The notes under the pieces are model-generated. The model did not search any database. It was not told where the DNA came from and worked only from the letters and a program-made list of their open reading frames with translations. 64,000 nucleotides of DNA from Cryptomeria japonica (taxonomy: Eukaryota > Streptophyta > Pinopsida > Cupressales > Cupressaceae): assembly GCF_030272615.1 (NCBI RefSeq), contig NC_081408.1:768289830-768353829 (forward strand), in the 5' to 3' direction. The position numbers and the translations under genes were made by a program. Below, one piece after another: positions 22,535 to 34,545 of the stretch (positions are counted from its first letter, which is position 1; the number at the start of each line of letters is the position of its first letter).

Positions 22535-23781
22535 ATCCTTTCTGATTATTCATGATTAGATCTGAAAATTGGATGCCTTGATTACATTTCCATGTTTGAT
22601 CTTTTACAAATTTTAGTGGTTAATTGCATGAAAACCCTAAATTTTCTTTTTAGTGATTGAGCTTGCGAAATGTTTAATTATTAATGCTTGTTTCAGATCT
22701 ACCCTTCTATTGCAAATTATCAAATCATATTTGTGCGTTAATTTTGAAAATTAAGTGGTTAAGTGTCAAAACCCTAATTTTTGAAATCCTCTTGATTCAA
22801 CCTTTGTCTGACAATTTCACTGATCAAAACATCTCCAAATCAGCTGTAACTTTGGATTCTGCAATAAAATCACAATATCTTTCATCCCTGAAAATTTGGA
22901 AAAAAGTTGCGAGGACCATGTGCACTCCGAGCGCCATCGTCCCCGACATTTTTTTTGAAATTTCGGGAGTTAGATCTTACTGTATTTTTCTGCTAAAATC
23001 CAGAATTTTGGCTGATTTTATCAATGATAACACTTTCAAAATTAAAGTCAAAGTTGGTCTTGTGACTGCTTGGATTAAGGCTCCTAATCATTCAAAAATC
23101 ATTGAAATTGAAATTTTGTGTCAAAATTGTGTTCTTACTGTCCTAAATCTGAAAAGTGTGTTTGCATTCATTCGAAATTTCAGTGCTTTATTCAAATTCT
23201 TGCAATTTGTGACTTTTGAAATTAAGTGCTTAATTACAACAACTTTGATTTCCGCTTTCAAAATTTAATTTTGCGTGAAATTGAGTCAACTTTTAAAATT
23301 CAAAACTTGCATTGCTTTTGGTATTTCCTCTAAAATCATAAAATTCAAAATTTCAGTTTCCCTCTCTTTTTCAAAATTCAAATTTTGCATTTTTCGACAA
23401 TCTTGGTAGTGTTCAATTTTGAGATTGCAACTTTAATTTGGCCTATCTACAGATCGTAAAATCACTCAATTTTTTCAGATTAGCTTTAAAATCATCATAA
23501 CTTTCGTCCCTGCAAATTTCGAAAAAAGTTGCAAGGACCGTGTGCACTCCGAGCGCCACAGTCCCTGACATTTTTTCTGAAATTTTGGGAGATTGTCATG
23601 ATTGCATTTAACAGCTTAAATCTAGGAGATTGGCTGATTTTACTGAAAATTGCTACCTCTAAATTCAAAATCTTTTCTCCCTTTCTAGTGCATGAGTTTT
23701 ACAACAATAAGCCCTACTTACACTATTCCCGTTAGATGAAGCCGTAGAATTAAGTCTTTCCAAGGTTTAATTACTGAGGAG
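22535..23781 (+). other. E2 leader with two palindromic cassettes
   Basis: A leader of about 1.25 kb with no convincing coding. It holds two copies (22891-22967 and 23513-23588) of the inverted-repeat cassette also found in the LTRs. Each is preceded by a related stretch that includes TCA..AC.TTCATCCCTG-type sequence. The short ORFs at 22684-23268 and 23529-23735 run through the cassettes and lack protein motifs. Confidence 0.6.
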
Positions 23782-26700
23782 ATGGAACCTAATTTGAATA
23801 GCCTTTTTAACGAGGACACGGGAAATTCCTCTAATCCTCCTAATGATGAAGAAGCTCTCCTTGAGGTTTCTATAGAACAACTTTCGAAATTGGATAATCA
23901 ACTTGACGATTTTCAGAAATGGATGTCTCAAGAGTATCCCGATAGTCAAGCTCTTCCTTTAATTGAGGGTCTAAAACATATGCTTCAAAGTGATAAGAAT
24001 GGAATTGATATTTTGCGTGGTATTGCACACATTGTGGATTTGAATATGATGTCTATGAAGAGTTGTGCTGAAACTTTAGGTTATACACAACCTCCTACTC
24101 AAGTCAATCATTCTATTCCTTTGACGAATTCTATTGCTAGCATACCTACCTTTACATCAAACATAATGACCACTTCAATACAAGATATTCCTCCTATGAT
24201 CACCAGTCATGGGGGCAATCCTTACTCTTCAATTAACCCTCTTCCTTCATTTAATCCGACTTCTTCATTCATTCCTTCAATGAGTGTCCCTATTACATCT
24301 CCACAAATGAACATGACACAACGGGGCAATTCATTTAACCATTCCATTCCTCCTTGTAGTGTTCCTCCTGTCCAATCATCTCCTATGACTAACTATCATA
24401 GTGTCCCACCACCTTACTCTTTACCTTCTTTCAATAACATAACACCTCCATCTCAATCTAACACATCTAATATGAATTCTTCGACTGAAGCGACCATTAA
24501 CAATCTTGCACAAACTGTCTCTTCTTTACAGCAACAAATTGCCTCTATGAATCAATCTAAGTTTAGTGTGCCCACATTTGATGTTGCGAGCCCACTTTCT
24601 CTTGACATTGTTCGAGCTATCCCTCCTAAACATGTTGAAATCCCACATTTGGAGCTTTATAATGGTAAAGGTGATCCTCTAACACATGTTAAGACTTTTC
24701 AAACAATATGTACCGATTTTGCTTATGACCAAAGGTTGCTTGCAAAACTGTTTACTAGAACATTAAGAGACAAAGCCCTACAATGGTATTGCTCGTTGCC
24801 TTCTTATTCTATTACTTCTTTCGAACAACTTGCAAATGCTTTTATTCAACAATTTCAAAACAATATAAGTCCTAAGGTTACTTTGATTGATTTAATGCAT
24901 TGTAAACAAGGTGTTAAAGAAAAAGTGACTGATTTCATTGGTAGATATAAGCATTTGTATGCTCAAATTTTTTTTCCAGTGCCTGACAATGATATTCAAA
25001 GAATCTTTATTTCTAACTTACAAAAAGATATTCGAGACAAACTTCTGTTTTTTGAGTTTACTTCTTTCCAACAGTTGTGTGCAACTCTTCACAATTATCA
25101 ACTGACTGTGAGTCAAATGGAACAATCACATCCTATGGCTCTGAGTGATAAGAGTGATAGTAGTCAACAACCATTTGGGAAGTTTAAACCGAATAGAGAT
25201 TCCATCAAATTCAATGAAAACATTATCAACAACAATGTGAATGCAGCATCAGGTGTGCCTCCTATTTCTAAGTTTTTCAAGAAAGAAAGAAAGTATACTC
25301 CTTTGAATGAATCATTGCATAGTATTATGAATAAGTTATTGGAACAAAATGTGCTTACTCTTCCTCCTATAAGGCAAATTGATCCTACAAAGATTAATTC
25401 ACCTTATTTTGATAACAAATCTTTTTGTCAATTTCATCGTCAACCTGGGCATGATACTGAAAAATGTTTTTCTTTAAAGGGTAAAATTCAAGATTTGATT
25501 GATAATAATACTATCTCTGTTTCTGGAGTGAATGATAAAGGCAACACATTTGTAGCTCCTCCTAACCAAAATCTTCAGATTTTTACTAATCCATTACCTT
25601 CTCATACCTCTAATGCAATTGAGACTAATGATTCCTCTCTCTCATCTGATGGTCTTGTGTCTACGACTCCGAATGTGATTAACTTTGTAGAGCAGCAAGA
25701 AAACCCTAAAGAACCTTCCATCACATTTGATTCTAGTGAAACTATCAGGGCACCTGATGGTCCTTTATACATAGTTGCAAAAGTCAAGAATACACCTTGC
25801 CGTGGAGTGCTTATTGATCCTTCTTGCATGGTTAATGTTATCACTGAAGAATTTCTTTTTACTTTGCAATTGAATCAAGTGATCTATGACAAAACAAATG
25901 TGGTTGTGAAATTATTTGATGCATTTTCTTCTCCTGCAATTGGTTCTATTACATTACCTATTGAGGTCCATAACAAAACCCTTGATGTGAACTTTGCTAT
26001 TATTCCTTCATCCGAACAATTTCGTGTGAAGCTAGGCTATCCTTGGCTATCTTCCATGAAAGCAATTGCTTCTCCTATTCATAAGTGTTTGAAATTTCCC
26101 CATAATGGTGAAGTTGTTACTGTCAATCATAGTCTCTTTAAACCAGCTGAAAGAACTTCTAGCGTTCCTATTGATTACTTTTGGCCTAAACAATTCCAAT
26201 CTCTTCCTCCGCGAAGTGATCATCTGTTCAAATCTTATCAAAAGTGGAAAACAGATATGATCTTATCTCTAAGTGAACCTAGAACACCTAAACTTGATAT
26301 TCCTATCATTCTTGAGAAGGAAGTCCTTCCTTTGAAAGATAAAACTAATGTCTTTCCTCAAGAAGATTCCCAACCCATCCCTATGGATGTAACTATGTCT
26401 AGGTCTAACAAAATTTCTAAGGGTAGACCTATACCTCCTCGTCATGATGGACTTGGTCTCCTTCCTAAACCAAATATTCCTCCTTTATATGGAGTAGTTC
26501 CTCCTCCTTCCTTTTATAGAGAGAAGAGACCTTCCTCTTCTCCTATTATCCAACCTAAGAGACCACAACCTAAACACCCAAGTGATAAGGATGAGAACAT
26601 TCCTCCTCCTCAATCTTCTCCACTTCCTACTAAGACTAGATGAAATCGTTCTGCGTGTGAATGCCGATGAAAGCGTCGTCTTAGAGCTCAGGCAGCTGCT

Positions 26701-27111
26701 TCTCAAACTTTGCAATCTCCAAAAACACCTTCAACAAGCATTATCCCATTTTCTCCTCAGCCGGAAATTGAGCCAAAATCTCCTAAACATAAGATGTATG
26801 ATGGTCTTGATCCTGTGCGAGTTAAAGATCCTATTTTTATAAATCTTGATATAGATGAAAATGTTACTCCTCTTGCTTCTGATAGTGAATATGAACTTGT
26901 TGATATTGATAACCATTTATCTAACAAATTTTCTAAAGCACTTATCCTAGCTCCTAGACAAGAACAACGTGGCTTGGAACATGAACACAGCCCTTGTTTG
27001 GATCTTGTGATAGCTCCATCTACTGTGTTGAATGTTCCTCCTCTAGCGTGTTCCCTGCCTTCCCGAAACATTGATCAGCAAGATCGGGGGGTAGATGACG
27101 TGCTAGACTAG
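23782..27111 (+). pseudogene. E2 gag-protease polyprotein with two in-frame TGA stops
   Basis: Open for 953 codons to a TGA at 26641. The same frame runs on through a second TGA to 27111, about 1110 codons in all, so the original protein was longer. Residues 1-290 are Ser/Pro/Asn-rich with a predicted helical start. Residues about 290-445 are a retrotransposon gag (capsid-like) domain: LYNGKGDPLTHV, ALQWYCSLP, FEQLANAFIQQF and the DFIGRYKHLY stretch. Residues 548-562 are a zinc motif, CQFHRQPGHDTEKC. The protease-like domain has LIDPSCMVN, so the catalytic Asp (679) is kept but the following Gly is lost, and ends with LGYPWL (about 750-756). The C-terminus is Pro-rich. No RT follows. The two stops fit CGA-to-TGA or TGG-to-TGA decay. 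Confidence 0.85.
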
Positions 27112-27837
27112 TTTCATTAGCATAGCAGACTCTCTTCTCCCTTCTTTTGTTACTTCTTCTATGTGTTATTCTCATTCTTCTATTTGTTGTCCTTAGTGTT
27201 GTCTACTTGAGGACGATGCAAAGCATTGAGATCTCTTTTGGTCTCTCTCATGTTGACTCACAAGACACATGTGTTCCCTTCTTCTAGGTGACCTTCCTTG
27301 ATTGGGGAATGAAGAACAATTATGTATACATACATATGATATATACATGACTTATCATACAGCATACTGACCCCGAGGAAAGTGAAGTCACCTCGTGCTT
27401 TGTGTTTTGCGTCTATTATCCTTGGATTTATCTCACACTTGGGGGCTAAATCTTTGCGATAACGTGCTCCTTCCCTTCTCAATTCTTATGTGTATCACTA
27501 CATTAAAACAATCACCCCCATTGAGGTGTGTGCGATCGCTTTAACGTAGGGGGGCATACACCTCGTCTATCCTTTTAGGATACTTGAAAATTTCTTGGCG
27601 AACTTAGCTTTGCCTTGAAAATTTTCGGTATTTCTCTTGCATGACTCATAGTGAGGGAACCTTACTACTGACAGTCATGGTTCTCCCTCGTGATCTTCCC
27701 TTTTGCTTTGTCAATCGAAGCCATAAGATCCTTAGTCCAATAGGGGCTTGGTGTATCTTGCCTCCTTGACGTGGTGAAAGTCTTTCAATGTTGTTTCCTT
27801 GTACTTTACCGGAAGTATGAGCATACATACTCCCGCT
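27112..27837 (+). other. E2 3' untranslated region
   Basis: No supported gene. Contains GTAGGGGGGCATACACC and other G-runs before the polypurine tract. Confidence 0.55.
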
Positions 27838-27852
27838 AAAGTGGGGGCTAAA
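27838..27852 (+). promoter_or_regulatory. polypurine tract of E2
   Basis: AAAGTGGGGGCTAAA, identical to E1's tract, directly before the right LTR. Confidence 0.82.
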
Positions 27853-29106
27853 TGTAGCGTCCTAAAATTGCGACACTTGCAATTTCGACTGCATTTCGGT
27901 CTTCATGATGGCGACGCAACACGGAACCTGAATGGAGACCCCGAAACTTGTCCACGACACCAAAAACTGCATTTTTCAAGTACCCTGGCCTGACCCTCCT
28001 TGCACCTTGCTGTCCTGTCAGGTGGGACCAGAGTGCCCAGCGCCCTGGTCCTTCAGGACCAGGGTGCCCAGCGCCTTGGTCCCCCAAGACCATGGCGCCC
28101 AGCGCCCTGGTCCCTGGCCCTATTTTGGGCCCGGTCTCCTATGGGACTTCGGGTCTTTTTGTTTGCAATTTGGAAAATAACATTTCCTGGTCGGCCTAAG
28201 GTCGGGAAAATCAGTCTATCAGCCCTAATTGACAAGTATATAAACTACATTTCCTCTCCCATTTTGGGTAAGAAGGACATATGTGTACAAGACGTGGAAA
28301 TGATACTCAAGCATTCAAGCACTCAAGCATTCCTTCAAGCAATTGATCATTCTAAGTCTCCATTCAAGGCTAAGTGTTGCATTCAAGTCAAGGATTCAAC
28401 CATTGAAGAGGAGATCACTTACTACATACTACCTACAACATACAACAACATCTATACCTTCGCACATAAGGATACAAACATCCTTACAACAAGGTATTAG
28501 TACTTGTTTTACATTTACATTTACAACATTTCTCATTTCTTGGTTAATTCCAAAACTGGGGTTTGACCTAAAGGCAAACCCCTAATCCCTAACCTCCCAA
28601 TCATCTTCGCTTTTCTGTGTGTAGGTTGCAGGTACGCGGCTGAAATTGAAGATTTGGAATCCTTGTCCAGAGACGAAAAGATCCCCCTTCGTTTCGCGGA
28701 TTTTTCGGAGGACCGTGTGCACACCGAGTGCCATCGTCCTGTCAACTTTTGCTCAAATTTGCAGGACAGCGCCGTATCGACATTTTACTGCTAATTCCAG
28801 GTCCGCAGCTTCATCCTATATCCCTATCTCAGTTTATAAGTGAATCTTTCTCACTTTCTATGCATTCCTAGCTTAATTCTTCTATCAACATTCTTTACAA
28901 AAGAGGGTAGCCTTGCTGTCTTAACCCTTGAAACTCATTTAGAATCCAATCTTGCATTGTGTGGGATTGGATCTTGTGGGTTTCAGCCCCTCTTTTGAAT
29001 GTAAAGTCTCTCCTAAGTGAAAACCGCCAACCCTAGTGACCTCCCTTCTCTCTCCTCGAAGCTGGAAGAGGGGAGAGCAACTAGGGTTCGATTTTTCCGC
29101 TTTACA
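27853..29106 (+). repeat. E2 right (3') LTR
   Basis: From TGTAGCGTCC to CCGCTTTACA, 1254 bp. It matches the left LTR with scattered changes and lacks a few bases of the AAGCATTC run. Confidence 0.93.
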
Positions 29107-29111
29107 ATTTG
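29107..29111. repeat. target-site duplication ATTTG, right copy (E2)
   Basis: Exact match to 21246-21250. Confidence 0.95.
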
Positions 29112-29609
29112 TTATTTAGTAATATTTTTATTTTTTACTCCATCGTATGATAGCCCATCAACGTAGAATTGATGACACCTATCCCAAAAGCTTCCCCATT
29201 TGGTAATTTGTGTGGAAATAGCTATGGAACCACTAGCTAATGTTTCTAGGCTAGTGGTGAGGGATTGATGATGCTCAAGTTCAAAAGTTTTCAATTTAAC
29301 AATCAGTCTATTGATTTTAGACGTATTTTGTCCTAACTGATTAATTAATTGCTCCTGTGTTTCAGGTGTGCGGTCAAAAGGAGGAATTGGGGCTTGTTCT
29401 TGCGTGTTTTTAGGAGGTGCATTTGTTTGTTCTTGTGGGTTGTCAAGAGGTGCATTTGGTTGTTCTTGTTCTGGATTAGAAGAATCTAGTTTTCGAAACA
29501 AAAAATGAAAAAACCTAATCAAAATTAATGAAATTAAATTCAAAATGTAAAACAAATTGAACAAACGGGAAAGAAAAACAAAAGCAAACAAAAACTAACC
29601 TTGATCCAT
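29112..29609 (-). pseudogene. transposon gene, 5' exons, copy A
   Basis: Reverse-strand start of the interrupted gene. Exon 1 is ten bases, ATGGATCAAG (29609-29600), followed by a GT donor. The intron ends in TAG at 29486, and exon 2 begins at 29485 and restores the frame as MDQDSSNPEQEQ. Exon 2 continues with PQEQ repeats, ELINQLGQNTSKINRLIVKL (likely helical) and ITKWGSFWDRCHQFYVDGLS. A stop (TAA at 29112-29114) replaces the CAA seen in copy B, just before the E2 insertion. An apparent upstream ATG at 29591 lies in the intron. Function unknown; the family was not recognised. Confidence 0.65.
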
Positions 29610-29724
29610 AGCTTGGAGGACAAATCTAGCACCCCATTTGTGGTTTAGGAGAGGAAATGGAAAAAAATGAAGTAAAAAATGTGCTATTCATGGGTAAATG
29701 AGACCCAGTTTTTTTTAAATAAAA

Positions 29725-29950
29725 TTTTTTACCAGGCTCCGCGTGCGCGATTATATTTGGATTATTAGCACGTACGGGCTCATTTTCCTATGAGCAGATC
29801 GTACGCACTCATTTTCCTAGGCATAGCACGTACGCACTCATTTTCCTAAAAGTAGCACGTATGTGCTATCTTCTCTAGGCTCGGGAAGAACAAACGTAAG
29901 CGCATACGCGGGAATTTCAAATTTTAAATCTATGTACGTGCTTCTTGTTT
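29725..29950. repeat. subterminal repeat cluster, right end of copy A
   Basis: AGCACGTACGCACTCATTTT-type units repeat five to six times, with GTACG or TACGCG centres and shared TTTTCCTA spacers. Closely matched by 50050-50270 in copy B, where more units keep the GTACGCGC palindrome. Confidence 0.7.
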
Positions 29951-29983
29951 TTCCATTTTTTTTTGGGTTGTGTCCACTTTTCA

Positions 29984-30008
29984 GACCACCATCTTTGTGC
30001 ACATACCC
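29984..30008 (-). repeat. right terminal inverted repeat of copy A
   Basis: GACCACCATCTTTGTGCAC then ATACCC; complement of 15047-15071 with one mismatch, and matched by 50304-50328 in copy B. Confidence 0.6.
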
Positions 30009-32330
30009 CTCTTTGAACTTTCAAATAGGGAAGGAGTGCTAGCATCCTCTCAACTTGGACCTTTTAACTACCAAGAAGGGAAGGATACTAGTGGTAGTAA
30101 TGCTCTCAATGAGGTAGGTCTTGCATTCCAAATATTTGCATATGATATTAATTTCTTTTCAAATCCATTGAGCTTCTTAAAATTGATTATTCAAATATTT
30201 TAGAGTTCTAAGGTCGTATTTTTGGGAGATATAGGAATTTCTTTATGAAAGTTTAATTTCCATATTTTGGAGTGATAAGGTTAATGTGTTTTATAAGTGA
30301 AAATAAGGTTACATTATTCTATGGTTGTACTCTTGGTTTTATTCATATCATATCAAGTCAGCTTCTTGATTTGAGATGGTGTTTTGCATGAGAAGCATAT
30401 GGTTTTTCTTTCCTTTTTTAGATTGATATATTTAAGGAAACCATATATTATGAAGTTTGTTTTTGAAGATAGGTAAAGGATTTGGTGCAATTAATATAGT
30501 TTTTTTGTCTAGAGAGCTCATGAAACTATGCTCAATAATTATACCCTTATGAGGGTCATGAAACAACTTCATGGGGTTCTATGAGTGTATCTCGACATGG
30601 ATTGTTGTCCAATAATTTATAAATCTATGATTCATGAGTCAGGGAGATGGTAGTCTAAGAGCTCAAGAATTTAGCTTTGAACTACACCCTTATTAGGGTT
30701 ATGAGGTATCTTGATTGAATTCCATGCAATTCAAGATTTGTTCCTTCAAAGAAAGATCTTCTCAAAATTATGTATTTGTTTTGTGAAATCAACATATTTT
30801 TTTGTGCAATGTAAACCCTGAGGGGAGGTACCTTGGTAAGATAAAATTTGATTTGTTTCTAAGGGTACATTTGCATGAACAATGTAATGAGGGTGGAAAT
30901 GTTAGAATATTACATCATTTTACAATTACATATGTATACTAGTCATAGTTATGATGATTATGCATGTACAACATTTTTCATTCATATATTTCTACACTTT
31001 TCATCAATCAATAAAAAATAATTTTACCTTTCTCTTGAAGTTCAAGATTTGTTTTCAAAGAAAAATCTTCTATTGAATATATAGTTGTTTGTTTTAGTTA
31101 GCATGTTTTGTTCTATGGAATGTAAACCTTAATAGGGAGTAGTGGGGAGTATTGGAATATTGAGATTTACCTTAATAAAGTCAATTTTGTGACTTGTTTA
31201 TTTTTTGTTTTAAAATAATTAGGTATATTCTTATAGGTTGGTTGTTAGGAAATTTATGATGGAGAGGCTTTATAAAAGCTATATCGTAATACATAGAAAA
31301 TCAACTCTCAATAATATTATTATCATTTTATATTAATATTGTGTATATGAAGATGTTATTTGATTTTTCCAATAATAGAACATGATAGTTTCCATTTGAG
31401 GCAACATTGTGACATCTTCCTTCCTTGGTTCTATATGTTTACATATTTATCTCTTCATTCAATTAGGGTTGCTGCAATAAGTTGAGTCCCACTTTTGGGC
31501 AAAAAGAGGAAGTTTTTTCTCCGTGTTTCAAATTTTTTGTTGATTGATGTCAAAATCTGATGCACTTAGAAATTGGATCTCAAAAAAATTCATTAATAGA
31601 AAATGTAGTGCTCGGAGCCTACTTTTCAAATATGCAATTTATTTTAATACCCACATGGTAGAAATCTCTTTTTAGTAGGCATGTTTGAAAACCGATTTTT
31701 CAAAATGCCTATTAAAGGACCATACCACACATGTGTACGACCACCCTTCTTTGATGCAAATAAATGAATTTTTGCAAATCCTTTTGGGAAATGATACCTA
31801 AGACACCAAATATTGATGAGAATATATTTTCTTATTTTTTATTGAATATATATATTTTTATTTTATTTTTTACTGACAATAAAGTATATTTTCAAAACAT
31901 CGACTGTATGACCACCATAATTTGATGAAAATTTCATATTTTTCATTTTTTTTTAATATTGAAAATAATTGTATGTAGATCGATGTCATATAATTTATTT
32001 TTCTAAAAACCTAAAAATAAAAAAAGTTATTAAAGTTTTACTGAACCTCGGTATTTTAGGTTTAGGTACCACTTTTGAATAATAAATAATACAAAATAGT
32101 TAAACTTATCTTATCACCATGAAATTTACATTTCTAAAATCAGGACGCTGAAAACTCTAATGGGTTTTCGTTTCGTCAAAAAATTCAATCAGGAAGGCCC
32201 TCAAAAAATTAGGCCAAGGTAGAAATCTGATGTTGTTTTAGCTTAGCCATTTTTTTGGAGGTCCAAGAATAGGCTTGGTCAGACCAAGCCTTTCCCGAAG
32301 CAAAAAACAAGGCTAAGGGTTGTTTCCTGA
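30009..32330. other. unassigned AT-rich intergenic DNA
   Basis: No gene supported. Two related patches (CAAGATTTGTT..CAAAGAAA.ATCTTCT near 30737 and 31043, each followed by AATGTAAACC) suggest an old repeat. GAGGGTGGAAA followed by TGTTAGAATATTAC at about 30889-30916 looks like a polypurine tract plus LTR start, but no partner was found. Confidence 0.4.
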
Positions 32331-32334
32331 CCCT

Positions 32335-32490
32335 AATTTTAAAAAACGAGTGCCCATTTTTTAAATTCAAAAAATGGGCGCCCGTTTCACTTTGTACCGT
32401 TGAAAGTGAAATGGGTGCTCATTTTTAGAAATGGGCACCTGATTCTAAAATGGGCACTCATTTCATTAAATAACGGGCGCCTGTTTCTGA
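32335..32490. repeat. GGGCGCCC-type palindrome cluster 1
   Basis: Six units of the AAATGGGCGCCCGTTT type in alternating orientation. Related clusters lie at 38310-38530 and 39475-39720. Confidence 0.65.
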
Positions 32491-32663
32491 AAAGATCTAT
32501 TAGGCCAGAATCTGGCGCACAAGCACAAATCCAAATGATTGAATGATTTTTCAATCATTGCCTGATGGGTATGATTTGCAAAGAGAATGTTTTGATTAAT
32601 CATTCTCTTTTTTTGTCTTATTATCAATTTGGCAAGGAGATCGATTCGAATTCAAAATTTGGT

Positions 32664-33709
32664 GCAGCCATGGGATCAAATCAACGTAGGAAGAGGCAAA
32701 GGAAGGTTCTAACAGTTGAGTAGATTGCAACAAATAGGGAGAAGGAGGCAATATGTCAATGAGAGAGAAGAGAGAGAATGAGACAAGGAGCTTCAAGTTC
32801 CACAATCGTTTCAGAAGAGGAGAACATCGATAAGACCATAAATGCTAAAGAAGGAAACACAATAGAACCATTTAATTCAGGTGCATCTTCTAATCCATTA
32901 TTGGATACATGTATGTCTTCACAGCCCTATGTTTTTTCTCATGAAGAAATTGGTGATTTAGTAGAAGTAGATTACTTATTAAATCAAATGCCAATTGAAA
33001 ATCAAACCCTGAATGAAATTAGAACTCAAGTTGAAACTGAAATTGAAATCCAAATTGAAACTCCAAATGAAACTAGATCTCAACTTGAAACTGAAATTGA
33101 AACTGCAATTGAAACTCCAAATGAGATTGAAAATCCACCTACAACTAAAACCAATAATGTGGATGTAGACATGGAAACACCAATTGAAAATGAAACATGT
33201 TTGAATGATAATCAAATGAGTGAAAATTTTGAAATTAAAAGTGATGTACTAGACAATCTTCTTGGCTTGGTTTCATGGAGACAGATTAGGACACATGCAA
33301 ATAGATTGTTTAGACATTTTTTTATAATAAGAAATTTGGGTTTCAATGTCAATTAATGGTACAACTAATTAAAAAGACTAAAATGTGAGAAGTGATGAAG
33401 AAGTTAGGCTTTTATGTCAAACCCAAGAAGAAGGATGAGTCTTTAAAACAAATTGTATCGACTATTGCTAATGCCTTTGATACAAGAAGAAAGAAAAGTT
33501 GTTCTAAAGATAAAAATGTGTCACAACGGGCAATAACAACAACTTTAGTAAGCCAAACAACTTCTGATAAAAGAATGATGAGTAACATAAGTGGATATCT
33601 TAATATTCATCGTAAAAATTTGTCAAGAGCTGTAAAAATAAGAGTTAACTTTGAAAGTGATCCGACAAACAATTTGTGGACTAATGAGAGAGAGAGAGAG
33701 AGTTCATAA
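32664..33709 (+). pseudogene. degraded hypothetical gene (MGSNQRRKRQRKV start)
   Basis: A basic N-terminus MGSNQRRKRQRKV begins at an ATG near 32670 and soon hits stops. Frames 32778-33356 (192 codons) and 33392-33709 (105 codons) then stay open. The first has Glu/Thr repeats (ETEIEI, ETPNE) and ends DNLLGLVSWRQIRTHANRLF; the second is basic (KKLGFYVKPKKKDESLK, DTRRKKSC, HRKNLSRAVKIRVNFESD) and runs into a GA satellite. The composition and helical RAVK..R segment recall N-terminal parts of transposase-like genes, perhaps the family at 13243-14274. This is a guess; no domain was recognised. Confidence 0.35.
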
Positions 33710-34105
33710 AGAGAGAGAGTAGCTAATGAGAGAGAGTGTGTGAGATAATGAGAGAGGGAGAGAGAGAAAAGAGGAGAGAATTCATAGAGGGAGAGAAAAG
33801 AGGAGAGAGTAGCTAATGAGAGAGGGAGAGAGAGAAAAGAGGAGAGAGTTCATAGAGGGAGAGAGGGAGAGAGAGAAAAAAGAGGAGAGAGTTAATAGAG
33901 AGAGAGAGTGGCTAATGAGAGAGAGTGAGTGAGATGGAGAGATCTAGCGAGAGTGAGTCAGATAGAGAGAGAGAGAGTAGGTAATGAGAGAGAGTGTGAG
34001 TGAGTGAGAGAGAGAATCTAATGAGAGAGAGTGAGTGAGATAGAGAGAGAGTAGGTAATGAGAGAGAGTGACCGAGATAGAGAGAGAGTGTGAGTGAGAA
34101 CATTT
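33686..34105. repeat. GA-rich minisatellite 1
   Basis: GAGAGA arrays with recurrent phrases GTAGCTAATGAGAGAGAGTG and AGTTCATAGAGGGAGAG, giving loose 30-60 bp units. Reverse-strand SLSLSL ORFs are artefacts. Confidence 0.85.
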
Positions 34106-34304
34106 ATACATAACATTAGAAACATATAGAATGTAACATTTAAACATATCAAAAAGAAATTTAAACATTGAAACATCTAACTATACACATGTATATACAA
34201 ACATGAAAATTTACAATTACTATTTAATTTACATTTCACCTTCCAAAAAAAATTATAATTAAATACATTTACAAATATAAATTTAAAATTTTACGCATGA
34301 TTAA

Positions 34305-34405
34305 AATAAAGAGAGCTAGAGAGAGAGGAAGAGTAGATAATTTGAGAGACGATGAGTGAGAGAGAGTGAATGAGGGAGAGAGAGAAAATAGAATAGAGTT
34401 CATAA

Positions 34406-34473
<68 letters not shown>

Positions 34474-34545
34474 AGAGAGTAGCTAATGAGAGAGGGAGAG
34501 AGAGAGAAATGAGGAGAGAGTTCATAGAGGGAGGGAGAGAGAATA
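34305..34545. repeat. GA-rich minisatellite 2 with pure (GA)n core
   Basis: Includes an uninterrupted (GA)n run of about 60 bp at 34408-34470 and the same TAATGAGAGAGGGAGAG units as cluster 1. Confidence 0.88.

Larger units (their letters stand above)
21251..29106 (+). mobile_element. E2: complete gag-protease LTR retrotransposon inside copy A
   Basis: Element of 7856 bp with LTRs 21251-22512 (1262 bp) and 27853-29106 (1254 bp), a primer-like site, a 1.27-kb leader with two palindromic cassettes, a gag-protease ORF (23782-27111 with two in-frame stops) and a polypurine tract shared with E1. No RT, RNase H or integrase follows, so it is non-autonomous. Its gag carries the CxFH...GHxTExC zinc motif seen in Tat/Athila-type elements. 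It interrupts the reverse-strand transposon gene. Confidence 0.93.
15047..30008 (-). mobile_element. large DNA transposon, copy A (family unassigned), carrying E2
   Basis: Bounded by 25-bp inverted repeats with one mismatch (15047-15071 and 29984-30008; core GTGCACAAAGATGGTGGTC). Inside both ends lie clusters of short palindromic GTACGCG-type repeats (15905-15995, 18850-19130, 29725-29950). The interior holds simple-sequence arrays, a ~359-bp tandem repeat and a reverse-strand intron-containing gene (20582-21250 plus 29107-29609) interrupted by E2. Copy B (46033-50328) shares everything from the tandem repeat to the right end, which supports a mobile unit. Without E2 the element is about 7.1 kb. 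Subterminal repeats are typical of CACTA and some other cut-and-paste elements, but the termini do not read CACTA and no transposase was recognised. The left boundary rests only on the inverted repeat, because copy B lacks it. Confidence 0.55.

Noticed and set aside
21228-28235. Pro/Gly-rich ORFs over the GC-rich LTR cluster of E2
   Set aside because: Present on both strands, caused by the GC-rich palindromes and not conserved between LTRs in length.
15047-30012. CACTA or MULE assignment for the DNA transposon
   Set aside because: Ends do not read CACTA, no 9-bp duplication is present and no transposase motif was seen; left unassigned.
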